A DNA stretch of 64,000 nt, from NCBI GenBank assembly GCA_020073445.1, contig JAIQFE010000013.1:62001-126000 (forward strand), written 5' to 3'. Within the stretch, counting starts at the first letter, position 1. Each line of letters begins with the position of its first letter. The notes below the pieces were generated by a model. The model searched no databases. It was given only the letters and a program-made list of their open reading frames with translations, and was not told the origin of the DNA. This document shows positions 38,595 to 47,336 of this stretch, one piece after another. The DNA comes from Terriglobia bacterium (GTDB taxonomy: Bacteria; Acidobacteriota; Terriglobia; Bryobacterales; Bryobacteraceae). The translations under genes were made by a program, and so were the position numbers.

Positions 38595-39916
38595 TCCTTC
38601 TTGCCCTTGGCGTCTTTACCTTTGGCGTCATCAGGCTTGGCATCGTCGCCACCCGAGTCATCGTCGTCATCGTCCTCGCTCTTAGGCTGCTGGATCGTGA
38701 CCTTAGCCTTGTCCTCCAGGCCCAGGCCGCCGGAGGTCACCACTTGCTCGCCAGGCTGAATGCCGCTGAGAATCTGCACTCGCGCGCCTTGCCGCACGCC
38801 CACGGTAACCGGCCGTTCATGCGCCACCGAATCGCTCGAAATCACCATGACCTTCTGTCGTCCTTCGTCGCCATTGAGGAGGGCGGTCGCCGGAACCACC
38901 GAGGTGTTCTGAATGGTCTCCGCGATGATCGATACCCGTGCCGTTGCGCCCGGTTTCAGCCGCTCGCCCGGATTCGCGATTTGCACCCAGACCTCTACCG
39001 TGGTCGCATTGGCGTTCGCGGATGGACTGACCACCGTGACGGTTCCTGGAATGTCGCCGTCGGGACCGGCTACGCGAGCCGGCCGTCCCACCTTAATCGA
39101 TTCGGCTTCTCTGACAGGCACGTTCGCGACAGCCCGAACCTGGGAAATGTCGACGATGGAAATCAGCGGCATACCGGCACTCGCCATTTCTCCCGCATAG
39201 ACTGGCCGGTCCGCGACAACCCCGCTAATAGGGCTCAGAATCCGGGCGTAGGAAAGCTGCACCGCGAGAGTGTCGACATGCGCCTTGGCCGCGTTCATCT
39301 GTGCCTGGGCGGCCCGGATCGCCTCTTGCCGCCCGACCCCATTCAACGACTTCAGGTGCTGCTGCGCGGTTTCCAGTTGGGTTTGCGCCTGGACCATCTG
39401 GAGTCTCGTCTCATCTACTTGTCTTTGCGCCAGGGCTCCTTCTTTTTGCAGCGCTACCCGGCTGTCGTACAGTTTCTTGGCGGCGTCGAACGCGCTCTGT
39501 GCCGATTGCACATCCGCTTGGGCCTTCGTCTGGTCTTCGACTACGGTCGCGCCTGTCACCGTCGCATATGCGGACTGCGCTTGTTCGTACTGAAACTTTG
39601 CTTCTTCCACTGCCGCGGCGAGATCGGAGCTTTCCAGTTCGGCGATCAACTGTCCGGCGCGCACGTGGTCCCCGCGATTCACCAAAACGCGTTTCACGGG
39701 AGCGCTGATCTTGGGAGTCACGCTGGACTGATTGATGGAAAAAAGAACCGCGTCGGCCGCCACAACATGGTCGATCGCGCCGAGCACGGCCGTTTCGACC
39801 AGAACAGGCGTTGGGGCTTCCGCCTCCGCTGCTTCTTCTTTTTTGGCCTTGCCGCATCCGGCGAGCAGCGCCGCCACCATCAAGCTTGAGATCCCTATCT
39901 TCTCTGTGTAGGACAT
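38591..39916 (-). CDS. RND efflux periplasmic adaptor lipoprotein
   Basis: The 441-aa product is a membrane-fusion protein that bridges the pump and TolC. It has a lipoprotein signal with lipobox LLAGC (Cys21), a biotinyl-lipoyl-like domain (KISAPVKRVLVNRGDHVRAGQLIAELE), a long alpha-hairpin (about 95-190, with DVQSAQSAFDAAKKLYDSRVALQKEGALAQRQVDETRLQ) and a beta-barrel domain (LSYARILSPISGVVADRPVYAGE). The C-terminus is a highly charged Asp/Lys tail (EDDDDDDSGGDD, then Lys/Asp repeats), which could bind cations. It begins 8 bases after the tolC-type gene. Confidence 0.93.
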   Translation of the reverse strand: MSYTEKIGISSLMVAALLAGCGKAKKEEAAEAEAPTPVLVETAVLGAIDHVVAADAVLFSINQSSVTPKISAPVKRVLVNRGDHVRAGQLIAELESSDLAAAVEEAKFQYEQAQSAYATVTGATVVEDQTKAQADVQSAQSAFDAAKKLYDSRVALQKEGALAQRQVDETRLQMVQAQTQLETAQQHLKSLNGVGRQEAIRAAQAQMNAAKAHVDTLAVQLSYARILSPISGVVADRPVYAGEMASAGMPLISIVDISQVRAVANVPVREAESIKVGRPARVAGPDGDIPGTVTVVSPSANANATTVEVWVQIANPGERLKPGATARVSIIAETIQNTSVVPATALLNGDEGRQKVMVISSDSVAHERPVTVGVRQGARVQILSGIQPGEQVVTSGGLGLEDKAKVTIQQPKSEDDDDDDSGGDDAKPDDAKGKDAKGKKE

Positions 39917-39924
39917 GATGGTTG

Positions 39925-41268
39925 CTAGAACGTCCCCGTAATCGTTTCGAGATTTGCCAGCGCCAAGCGGTAGCGAACCAGTCCGTCGTCGTAGGCATTG
40001 CGCGCGCCCGTCAGGAGAGTCTGCGCATCCACCAACTCGAGGATGGTCGCTTCCCCAGCCTGATATCGCAGGCCGTTCAACCGCAGATTTTCATTCGCCT
40101 GGTCCATGGAATGCCGCAGACGATCCACTTGATCGCGGGCTGTTTGCGCTTCCTGATAGTAGCCCTGAAGATTTCTGATCAGGGTCCGTTGGGTCGCGCT
40201 CAGCTCTATGTTGGCCTGATCGCGCTTCAGCTGGGCCTGGCGCACCTTGCTGCTCCTGGCGCCCCAGTCCCACACGGGAACGTTTAGGGAGATCGTCGCG
40301 AAGTAGCCCAGATTGGGCAAGGGGCCCTTGTCCGGTGCCGCCGCGACAGTGCTGTGCAAGGCGAAGGCATTGGCTTCGATGCCATACGCCACATCCGCGG
40401 TGAGCGAAGGCAGAAAGGCTTGGCGCGCGATCGTCACATCCAGTTGGGCCGCGCGGAGGGCGGCGTTGGCGGCTCGCAGATCGGGATTCTCGCGTTCGGC
40501 CATGCTTTGGATCTCGTTAAATGCGGGAAGGGCCGAGGCTAGAGTGAGATCGTCCACCACAGCGAAATTCTGGTCGAAATCGCGGAATAGCAGCACTGCC
40601 AGGTCCAGGCGGGCGTTGTCCATCGCCAGTTTGGCTTCCTCGAAAGCCTGCTCCTGCTGGGAGTACTGGAAGTCGGCGCGAACAGTATCGCTGTGCGGCA
40701 CTTCGCCGCCGCGATCCAGGCTCTGCGTAATGTCCAGATAGCGCTTGGCCTGATCGAGGGCCTGCTGCGCCGTGGCGTACTTGCGCTGTCCGGCGAGAAG
40801 CGCGTAATAGGCCCTGGTCACCGTAACAGCGAGCCCTCTTCGTGCGATTTCGGCTCGCGCTTGTGCCAGCGTCTCGGCCGCTGCAGCGCGCTTCGGACCG
40901 GTCTTGGTCAAGGCAGCCGTGAAATCCTGGTGAACCACGCCCCATTCCCGGTACACGTGCACACCGTCGTTGGTCACGAACCGGCCGCCGGGCAGAACTC
41001 CATCGCCCTGTGTTCCGAGATAGTCCGACTTGAAGCTGGCGCTGGGACGCTGGGCCGCTCGCGCCTGCAAGAGGTCCTCATGAGCGGCACTTGCGTCGCT
41101 CACGGCGGAGAGAAGTTGCGGCGCATTGGCCTGGGCTCGCGCGAGAGCGTCTTTGAGTGTCAGAGTAAGCGGCGCCGACGGAGCCTGCGCTGCGCCCTGC
41201 CCGGGGGCTGAAACGGCTGCAATGGCCCAGCCGATCGCGCTAAACCATCTGCAAAATCGTGTTTTCAT
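39925..41268 (-). CDS. TolC-family outer membrane efflux protein
   Basis: The 447-aa product has an N-terminal signal peptide and the two outer-membrane-efflux repeats of TolC, with the coiled-coil pattern LTLKDALARAQANAPQLL at the start, VTRAYYALLAGQRKYATAQQALDQAKRYLDI in the first repeat and QGYYQEAQTARDQVDRLRHSMDQANENLRLNGLRYQAGEATILELVDAQ in the second. It is the outer-membrane duct for the downstream adaptor and pump, and the first gene of their operon. It diverges from the response-regulator gene. Confidence 0.93.
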   Translation of the reverse strand: MKTRFCRWFSAIGWAIAAVSAPGQGAAQAPSAPLTLTLKDALARAQANAPQLLSAVSDASAAHEDLLQARAAQRPSASFKSDYLGTQGDGVLPGGRFVTNDGVHVYREWGVVHQDFTAALTKTGPKRAAAAETLAQARAEIARRGLAVTVTRAYYALLAGQRKYATAQQALDQAKRYLDITQSLDRGGEVPHSDTVRADFQYSQQEQAFEEAKLAMDNARLDLAVLLFRDFDQNFAVVDDLTLASALPAFNEIQSMAERENPDLRAANAALRAAQLDVTIARQAFLPSLTADVAYGIEANAFALHSTVAAAPDKGPLPNLGYFATISLNVPVWDWGARSSKVRQAQLKRDQANIELSATQRTLIRNLQGYYQEAQTARDQVDRLRHSMDQANENLRLNGLRYQAGEATILELVDAQTLLTGARNAYDDGLVRYRLALANLETITGTF

Positions 41269-41295
41269 GGCTTACCTCAAGTGAACCATCCTATC

Positions 41296-41343
41296 CTGAA
41301 GAAACGCTGAAGGGGCCGCTCCTCAGTCTTTTCAGCCTCTTTT
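41296..41343. promoter_or_regulatory. Paired 11-bp-period direct repeats, candidate response-regulator sites
   Basis: Between the divergent tolC-type and response-regulator genes, CTGAAG occurs at 41296-41301 and 41307-41312, and TCTTTT at 41327-41332 and 41338-41343. Each pair has an 11-base period, so both copies face the same side of the helix, the usual layout of OmpR/CusR-type dimer sites. The regulator next door probably binds here and controls both directions. The repeats are seen; binding is inferred. Confidence 0.5.
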
Positions 41344-41370
41344 AAGGCTTCTCTGTTACGCTCATGGTGA

Positions 41371-42039
41371 ATGCAGATTCTGGTGGTTGAGGACGAGCCT
41401 CGGATGTCCGAACTCCTGGAACGCACCCTCAGCGAGGAAGGGCATCAAGTGGTGGTGGCAGGGGATGGCTGCCAGGGCTTTGACATCGCCAGGTCTTCTG
41501 CATTCGATGTGATCCTGCTCGACGTCACTCTTCCAGGCATGGACGGAATGACAGTAGCCCGGAAATTGCGCGAGCTGCGCAATCAGACTCCCGTTCTGAT
41601 GCTCACCGCCCGCGACACAGCTTCCGATATCGTGACCGGCCTCGATTCCGGCGCGGACGACTACCTGACCAAGCCGTTTTCGATCGACGTCCTGCTGGCC
41701 CGGCTGCGCGCCGTGAGCCGCCGGGGTTCCATCCCACAGCCTATGTGTCTGCAGGTGGCCGATGTGGTTCTCGATCCGGCGCGTCACCGCGTCACGCGGG
41801 GCGGGGAAGCGCTAAGCCTCACCCCTCGCGAGTATAAACTTCTCGAACTCTTCATGCGGAATCCGGGACGTGCGATTAGCCGCGATACGATTCTCGAGTC
41901 GGTCTGGGGATTCGGCACCGAAGTCAGCGAGAACACGGTCGAGGTTTTCATGAGGCACCTCCGCCTTAAAGTAGATACCGGCGAGATCAAGCTGATACAT
42001 ACCGTTCGCGGATTCGGCTACATGATGCGGGAGCCCTGA
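41371..42039 (+). CDS. OmpR-family response regulator
   Basis: The 222-aa protein has a receiver domain (1-115) with the phosphoacceptor Asp51 in VILLDVTLPGMDG, the conserved Lys in YLTKPFSIDVLLAR, and a C-terminal winged helix (about 125-220) with LTPREYKLLELFMRNPGRAISRDTILESVWG and DTGEIKLIHTVRGFGYMM. It is of the CopR/CusR/MprA kind, which often govern metal or envelope-stress pumps. It is paired with the sensor kinase 4 bases downstream and diverges from the RND operon. Confidence 0.93.
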   Translation: MQILVVEDEPRMSELLERTLSEEGHQVVVAGDGCQGFDIARSSAFDVILLDVTLPGMDGMTVARKLRELRNQTPVLMLTARDTASDIVTGLDSGADDYLTKPFSIDVLLARLRAVSRRGSIPQPMCLQVADVVLDPARHRVTRGGEALSLTPREYKLLELFMRNPGRAISRDTILESVWGFGTEVSENTVEVFMRHLRLKVDTGEIKLIHTVRGFGYMMREP

Positions 42040-42043
42040 GAGC

Positions 42044-43417
42044 ATGCACCCCCGTTCTATTCGTTTTCGATTGACGGTCTGGTATGCCGTGATTCTCGCG
42101 GCAGGGCTAAGCTTGTTCAGCGTGCTGATTTGGCTGTCTCTTCGTCACCGGCTGATGGAGGAGATCGATCAGGACCTGGCCGGACGCGCCAGCCAGTTCG
42201 AGCGGTATTTTGCGAGTGAATCCACTCACGGGGCTGCCGGTGAGCAACTGCGTGACGAACTGGAAGAATTCTGCCAGGCTTTGCCGCCTTCGAGCTATGT
42301 CGAGGTCCGTGGCGCCAACGGTTTTGCGTTCCACTATCCGGTCAGTGCTCAGAAGCCCGAACCCACTGGCCGAACCTTGCGCCGGCAGTTCACATTCAAC
42401 CAGGAGGTTTTCGACCTGGAGATCGCCGCTCCCGTGGCGAATGCAGAGCATACGCTGGACCTGCTGCGTTTTCTGCTGTGGAGCATGATCCCGGTGGTGA
42501 TCGTCATCGCGTGCCTCGGAGGAGCCTGGCTGAGCGGGCGCGCGTTGAAACCCGTGAATGACATCGCCGCGGCGGCCCTCACCATCAGCATCGAAAATCT
42601 TGCCGAGCGGCTTCCCGTTCCCGCCACGGGAGACGAGCTGGCACGACTCACCGAAGTCCTAAACAGCATGTTCGCCCGGCTGGAGTCCGCGGTGAAGACC
42701 CTGTCCCAGTTCGCCGCCGATGCCTCACATGAGTTGCGCACGCCGTTGGCCGTGATCCGGACCACGGCGGAGTTGGCGCTGCGCCGGGCGCGGACACCCG
42801 AATCCTATCGCGAATCCCTTCAGGAGGTCGCCGCCGAGGCCGAAAGGATGACGCGCCTGGTGGAGGAACTGCTCCTGCTGGCGCGAAGTGAAACCGCGAC
42901 GGCGGATATGCCGCTTGCGGCTGTAGATGTGCGTGAGGTGCTGGCGGATGTTTGCGGCGAGATGCGCACCCTGGCCGAGATGCGGCAGATCCGCATGAAT
43001 ACTTTGCCCGGCGGAGTAATGATCGTGGCTGGCAACCGCCCGGCCCTGCATCGTTTGTTTCTTGTGCTTCTGGACAACGCCCTGAAATTCTCGCGTCCGG
43101 GCGGCGAGGTTGTCCTGAGCGTGGAGAACAAAGAATCGTGGGTGTCCGTGAACATCGAGGATTTTGGCGTCGGCATCAATGAAAGAGACTTGCCCCACAT
43201 CTTCGAACGCTTCTACCGCACCGACCGGGCGAGAGCCGCCGGAGGCCACGGCCTTGGTTTGTCTCTGGCGAAAAGCATCGCCCGGGCTCACGGCGCTTCG
43301 ATTGAGGTCCAGAGCACTGAGGGTGCAGGGTCCAAATTCCGGGTGACTTTTGTCGCCCGAGAGGCCCGGCCGGCCGTGGCTGCGGAGACATCAAGGGTCC
43401 CTTCAACCAAGATATAG
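42044..43417 (+). CDS. Sensor histidine kinase of the RND-linked two-component system
   Basis: The 457-aa protein has two membrane helices (about 11-31 and 140-165) flanking a ~110-residue periplasmic sensor domain, a HAMP linker (about 166-218), a HisKA domain with the phosphoacceptor His229 in ASHELRTPLAVIRTTAEL, and an ATPase domain with LLDNALKFSRPGG, EDFGVGI and HGLGLSLAKSI. Its sensor domain length and place suit CusS/CopS-like heavy-metal or stress sensors, but the ligand is not visible. It starts 4 bases after the regulator. Confidence 0.92.
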   Translation: MHPRSIRFRLTVWYAVILAAGLSLFSVLIWLSLRHRLMEEIDQDLAGRASQFERYFASESTHGAAGEQLRDELEEFCQALPPSSYVEVRGANGFAFHYPVSAQKPEPTGRTLRRQFTFNQEVFDLEIAAPVANAEHTLDLLRFLLWSMIPVVIVIACLGGAWLSGRALKPVNDIAAAALTISIENLAERLPVPATGDELARLTEVLNSMFARLESAVKTLSQFAADASHELRTPLAVIRTTAELALRRARTPESYRESLQEVAAEAERMTRLVEELLLLARSETATADMPLAAVDVREVLADVCGEMRTLAEMRQIRMNTLPGGVMIVAGNRPALHRLFLVLLDNALKFSRPGGEVVLSVENKESWVSVNIEDFGVGINERDLPHIFERFYRTDRARAAGGHGLGLSLAKSIARAHGASIEVQSTEGAGSKFRVTFVAREARPAVAAETSRVPSTKI

Positions 43418-43425
43418 ACGCCTCA

Positions 43426-43460
43426 TTCAGCCAATCTTCAGCTTCCGGCGTTAGGCTGAA
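43426..43460. repeat. 7-bp inverted repeat after the kinase gene
   Basis: TTCAGCC (43426-43432) is matched by GGCTGAA (43454-43460) across a 21-base gap. It follows the kinase stop and precedes the YncE-like gene, so it may be a weak terminator or an operator. There is no T-run, and one more CTTCAG copy lies in the loop. Confidence 0.25.
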
Positions 43461-43483
43461 CAGTGGCAAAGGAGTTGAACCCC

Positions 43484-44491
43484 ATGAAAGCGTCCGTTCT
43501 TCTGATCGTCACCGCGGCTGCAGCTTTCGCCGCTGCGCCTACATACAAGGTCATCACGAAAATCAAAATCGGCGGCGGAAATCGCTGGGACTATTCTTAC
43601 GTCGACAGCAACAACCACCGCCTCTACGTCTCCCACGGCGGACAGACTGAGGTGATCGATACCAACACCGACAAATTAGTTGGCACGATTATGGGCACCA
43701 CGGGCGTCCACGGGATCGCGATCGCCGACGATCTCGGGCTCGGGTTCACCAGCGATGGCGGCGACAATGACGTCACCGTCTTCGATCTCAAGACTCTCGC
43801 GGTCAAGACCAAGATCAAGACTGGCCAGAACCCGGATGCGATTATCTACGAGCCGGGCTCTCATCGCGTATTTACGTTCAACGGCCGCAGCAGCGATTCG
43901 ACGGCTATCGACGCCAAGACATTGGCTGTTGTCGCCGCGTCCATACCCGTAGGCGGCAAGCCGGAGTTCGCGCAGATCGATGGCAAGGGGCATATCTACG
44001 TCAACATCGAGGATAAGAACGAAATCATCGAGGTGGACGCGAAAAACGCGCTGGTGGCAAAACGCTATTCGATCGCGCCTTGCGACGGCCCCAGCGGGCT
44101 GGCCATGGATCCGAAGAAGACCATTCTGTATTCTGTGTGCGGGAACAAGATGATGATCGTCAGCAATCCAGCCACTGGGAAGGTGCTTGCTACTCCGGAG
44201 ATCGGCGCGGGACCGGACGGCGTGGCGTTTGACGACGGATATGCGTTCAGCGCGAACGGCCGCGATGGAAACATCACCATGGTCGGTGAGACCTCGCCCG
44301 GCAAATACGAGCCGGTAGCGACGATTCAAACCCAGCTCTTCGCGCGCACGATCGCGGCGGATCAGAAGGCGCACAAACTGTATCTGCCGGCCGCAGAGTC
44401 CGGACCTCCCGCCGTGGGCAAAGACGGAAAGCAGGGCAAGAACCCCTCGCAGGTGCCCGACAGCTTCGAAATCATCGTCGTGGGGCGGTAA
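43484..44491 (+). CDS. YncE-like secreted beta-propeller protein (copy 1)
   Basis: The 335-aa product has a signal peptide (MKASVLLIVTAAAAFAA) and seven repeating blades of YncE/NHL type, e.g. HRLYVSHGGQTEVIDTNTDKLVGTI, DVTVFDLKTLAVKTKIKTGQNPDAIIYEPGSHRVFTFNG, IPVGGKPEFAQIDGKGHIYVNIEDKNEIIEVD. Such proteins are periplasmic and often encoded with PQQ enzymes. I chose ATG 43484 with AAAGGAG at 43468-43474; a GTG at 43463 would add MAKELNP before the signal. The next gene is a paralogue 8 bases downstream. Confidence 0.85.
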   Translation: MKASVLLIVTAAAAFAAAPTYKVITKIKIGGGNRWDYSYVDSNNHRLYVSHGGQTEVIDTNTDKLVGTIMGTTGVHGIAIADDLGLGFTSDGGDNDVTVFDLKTLAVKTKIKTGQNPDAIIYEPGSHRVFTFNGRSSDSTAIDAKTLAVVAASIPVGGKPEFAQIDGKGHIYVNIEDKNEIIEVDAKNALVAKRYSIAPCDGPSGLAMDPKKTILYSVCGNKMMIVSNPATGKVLATPEIGAGPDGVAFDDGYAFSANGRDGNITMVGETSPGKYEPVATIQTQLFARTIAADQKAHKLYLPAAESGPPAVGKDGKQGKNPSQVPDSFEIIVVGR

Positions 44492-44499
44492 GCCCTGGT

Positions 44500-45519
44500 A
44501 TGCGCACCAGCGCAGTCCTTCTCATACTGGCGGGCACGGCCTCACTCCTCGCTCAGTCTTCGCCGAAGTATCGCGTCACGTACACCTACACGCTCGGCGG
44601 AGACGGCAGTTGGGACTACGTCATACCCGACCCGCCCAACCATCGCCTCTTCATTGCCCGGCAGAATCGGGTGATGGTGGTCGATGAGGACAAGGGGACA
44701 CTGCTCGGCGAAATTACGGGTATTCAGGGCGCTCATGGAACCGCAATCGCGCAAGCCACGGGGCATGGATTCGCCACTCAGGGCGCCGACCAATCCGTGG
44801 CAATGTTCGATCTGAAGACCTTCAAGGTGATCGGCCGGATTCCGGCGTCGGAAGATGCCGACGCCATCCTTTACGACAGCGCATCGAACCGCGTTTTCAC
44901 CCTGAATGGTGACGCGCACTCTTCGACGGTGATCGATCCGCGGGCGGGAACTCTGATCACGAACATTCCGCTCGGCGGTAAGCCGGAAAATGGCGTGTCA
45001 GCCGGTGACGGCAAAGTGTACGCCAATCTCACCGATACGAGCGAAGTCGTCGAGATCGACGCGAAGACGGCGACGATTTCGCGCCGTTGGTTCACCGCAC
45101 CGTGCAAGCAGCCGGTGCCGATGGCCATCGACACGGCTCATCATCGTCTATTCAGCGGATGCCGCAGCGGCGTGATGGCCGTCTCGGACTATCAGGCCGG
45201 CAAGGTGGTGGCGACGCTCCCGATCGGCACTGGTGTCGACGGCGCGGGGTTCGACCCTGCCTCCGGCGATGCGTTCGCCTCGAACGCCGATGGAACGCTG
45301 ACGGTGATTCATCAGGACTCTCCGGACCAGTACCACGTGGTCGAGAACGTGGCGACGCCACAGGCCTCGCGAAATATGGGGCTGGACCCTACCAACCACC
45401 GCGTGTTCGTCGTTTCCGGAAAGTTTGGCCCGGCCCCTGCGGGCGGCCGGGGCAGAGGACCGGTGCTGCCCGGATCCTTCAGTTTGATGGTGATCGAGCG
45501 CGATCCGTCTGCGCGTTAA
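44500..45519 (+). CDS. YncE-like secreted beta-propeller protein (copy 2)
   Basis: The 339-aa product has a signal peptide (MRTSAVLLILAGTASLLAQ) and the same blade pattern as the preceding gene: GGDGSWDYVIPDPPNHRLFIARQNRVMVVDEDKGTLLGEI, GHGFATQGADQSVAMFDLKTFKVIGRI, IPLGGKPENGVSAGDGKVYANLTDTSEVVEIDAKTATI. The two aligned segments (HGxAIA, DGAGxDP-type, NPxV-type) show a tandem duplication. It lies 8 bases after copy 1 and 104 bases before a PQQ dehydrogenase. Binding partner or substrate is unknown. Confidence 0.85.
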   Translation: MRTSAVLLILAGTASLLAQSSPKYRVTYTYTLGGDGSWDYVIPDPPNHRLFIARQNRVMVVDEDKGTLLGEITGIQGAHGTAIAQATGHGFATQGADQSVAMFDLKTFKVIGRIPASEDADAILYDSASNRVFTLNGDAHSSTVIDPRAGTLITNIPLGGKPENGVSAGDGKVYANLTDTSEVVEIDAKTATISRRWFTAPCKQPVPMAIDTAHHRLFSGCRSGVMAVSDYQAGKVVATLPIGTGVDGAGFDPASGDAFASNADGTLTVIHQDSPDQYHVVENVATPQASRNMGLDPTNHRVFVVSGKFGPAPAGGRGRGPVLPGSFSLMVIERDPSAR

Positions 45520-45623
45520 GCGGTTGATGGCTTTCAAGCCAGCAGCCTGCATCTCTCCGATGCGATAGACTCGTTTGACAACTTGATGTCATCCTGCGCG
45601 ATCGGAAGATTCGGAGGCAGACC

Positions 45624-47282
45624 ATGAAGAACATTTGGCTGTGTGCGGCGCTACTTGGTGTTGGAGCCGGCCTGGGCTTGACGCAAACGACGCAAGACCT
45701 GGTTAACGACGGCAAGAACACGGAAAACGTCACGACCCAGAGCATGGGCTACGACCGCAAGAGCTACAGCCCGCTTAAGCAAATCAATAAATCCAACGTC
45801 AAGCGGCTGGTGCCCATCTGGAGCACGAGCCTGATGAACGACCAGGGTGAGCTGGCAGCGCCGACGATTTACAACGGTGTCATGTACGTGATCAACGGCA
45901 AATGGACCTTTGCGATCGACGTCGAAACCGGCAGGCAGATCTGGCGCACTCCCGTGGAACTCGAACCCGGAATCCAGCGGTCCGCTTTCAACAGAGGCGC
46001 GGCGACCATCTATAACGGCAAGCTCTTTCGGGTGACAGTCGACAACCACGTGCTGGCGCTCGACATGACCACGGGCAAACAGATTTGGAATGAGAAATTC
46101 GCGGATGCAAAGGACGGCTACTATTCGACCAGTGCGCCGATCGTCGCCAACGGCGTGCTGATCTCAGGCGTTGCCGGAGGCGAATCCACTACACGCGGGT
46201 TTTTGGACGGATGGGATCCCGACACCGGAAAGAAGCTGTGGCGTCGTTATACGATTCCCGCTCCAGGCGAGCCGGGTTCCGAGACATGGCCTAAGAACAG
46301 CGACGCATGGTCTCAAGGCGGGGGACCCACATGGCGCTCCGGGTCCTACGATCCCCAACTCGATCTGGTCTATTGGGGCGTCGGCAATGCGGAGCCCTAC
46401 GATCCTAGAACTCGCGAGAGTTTGGACAGCCTGTACACCAACAGCGTGCTCGCCATCCGGCCGAAAACCGGCGAGATTGCTTGTTATTTTCAATACACGC
46501 CGAATGACGTTTACGACGTGGACGCCACCGATGAGCAAGTGCTCGCGGATATTCAGGTTGGCGGCCAGCCTCGGAAGGTGATGATCCAGGCCAACAAGAA
46601 CGGGTTTCTCTATGTGCTCGATCGCACCAATTGCAAACTGATCGCCGCGCACCCGCTCGTGAAGGTCAATTGGGCCACGGAAATCGACCTGAAAACCGGA
46701 CGGCCGGCGTTGACTGACATATACAAGCGCTTTGCTGCCGGTGAAGAGGTCGAAGTCTGGCCGTCGCGCGCCACCAACGCGGTGCCCATCGCGTTCAATC
46801 CGGCCACGGGTCTGATCTACGCGAGCACCTGGAACATTCCCCGTATCCAGAAGATCGCGCCGCCGAGGCCGGTAGTCCCCGGCAAGGACTCGACCGGAGT
46901 CGTCGCCAGGATCCCCGAAACCAAACCAGGGGATGTAGTCGGCCACTTTACGGCGATCAATCCACTGACTGGCGAGAAGAAATGGGAGGTCCCTCTGACC
47001 GACCTGCCCAGTGCGGCTGGCATGCTCGCCACAGGCGGCGGGCTGGTGTTCACGGGCAAAATGACGGGGGAGTTCATTGCGCTCGACCAGGACACCGGCA
47101 AAACGCTGTGGCAGTTCAAGACTGGGTCCAGCGTCAATTCGACCGCCATTACCTACACGCACAAGGGCCGCCAGTATGTGACCGTCGCGTCCGGACTCGG
47201 CGGGATTCTTGCCACTCGCTATGCAGCGCACGCGGTGCCGGCGGGCGGATCGGTCTGGACATTCGCGCTGATGCCCGAATAA
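45624..47282 (+). CDS. Secreted PQQ-propeller dehydrogenase (no vicinal Cys)
   Basis: The 552-aa product has a signal peptide (MKNIWLCAALLGVGAGLGL) and an eight-blade quinoprotein propeller with the tryptophan-docking repeats (IWRTPVELEPG, LDMTTGKQIWNEKF, DPDTGKKLWRRY). The active-site region reads PNDVYDVDATDEQ: catalytic Asp298 with a second acid, Asp300, two residues later. The usual adjacent Cys-Cys of methanol and ethanol dehydrogenases is missing (the equivalent stretch reads QRSAFNRGAA). It oxidises an alcohol or aldehyde in the periplasm; substrate not known. Ribosome site GGAGG (45611-45615-type) precedes ATG 45624. Confidence 0.85.
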   Translation: MKNIWLCAALLGVGAGLGLTQTTQDLVNDGKNTENVTTQSMGYDRKSYSPLKQINKSNVKRLVPIWSTSLMNDQGELAAPTIYNGVMYVINGKWTFAIDVETGRQIWRTPVELEPGIQRSAFNRGAATIYNGKLFRVTVDNHVLALDMTTGKQIWNEKFADAKDGYYSTSAPIVANGVLISGVAGGESTTRGFLDGWDPDTGKKLWRRYTIPAPGEPGSETWPKNSDAWSQGGGPTWRSGSYDPQLDLVYWGVGNAEPYDPRTRESLDSLYTNSVLAIRPKTGEIACYFQYTPNDVYDVDATDEQVLADIQVGGQPRKVMIQANKNGFLYVLDRTNCKLIAAHPLVKVNWATEIDLKTGRPALTDIYKRFAAGEEVEVWPSRATNAVPIAFNPATGLIYASTWNIPRIQKIAPPRPVVPGKDSTGVVARIPETKPGDVVGHFTAINPLTGEKKWEVPLTDLPSAAGMLATGGGLVFTGKMTGEFIALDQDTGKTLWQFKTGSSVNSTAITYTHKGRQYVTVASGLGGILATRYAAHAVPAGGSVWTFALMPE

Positions 47283-47336
47283 CTCTCGCGTCTAGCGGCA
47301 ACGCGGGTCAGATATAATCCGCCAAGGAGAACCGGT

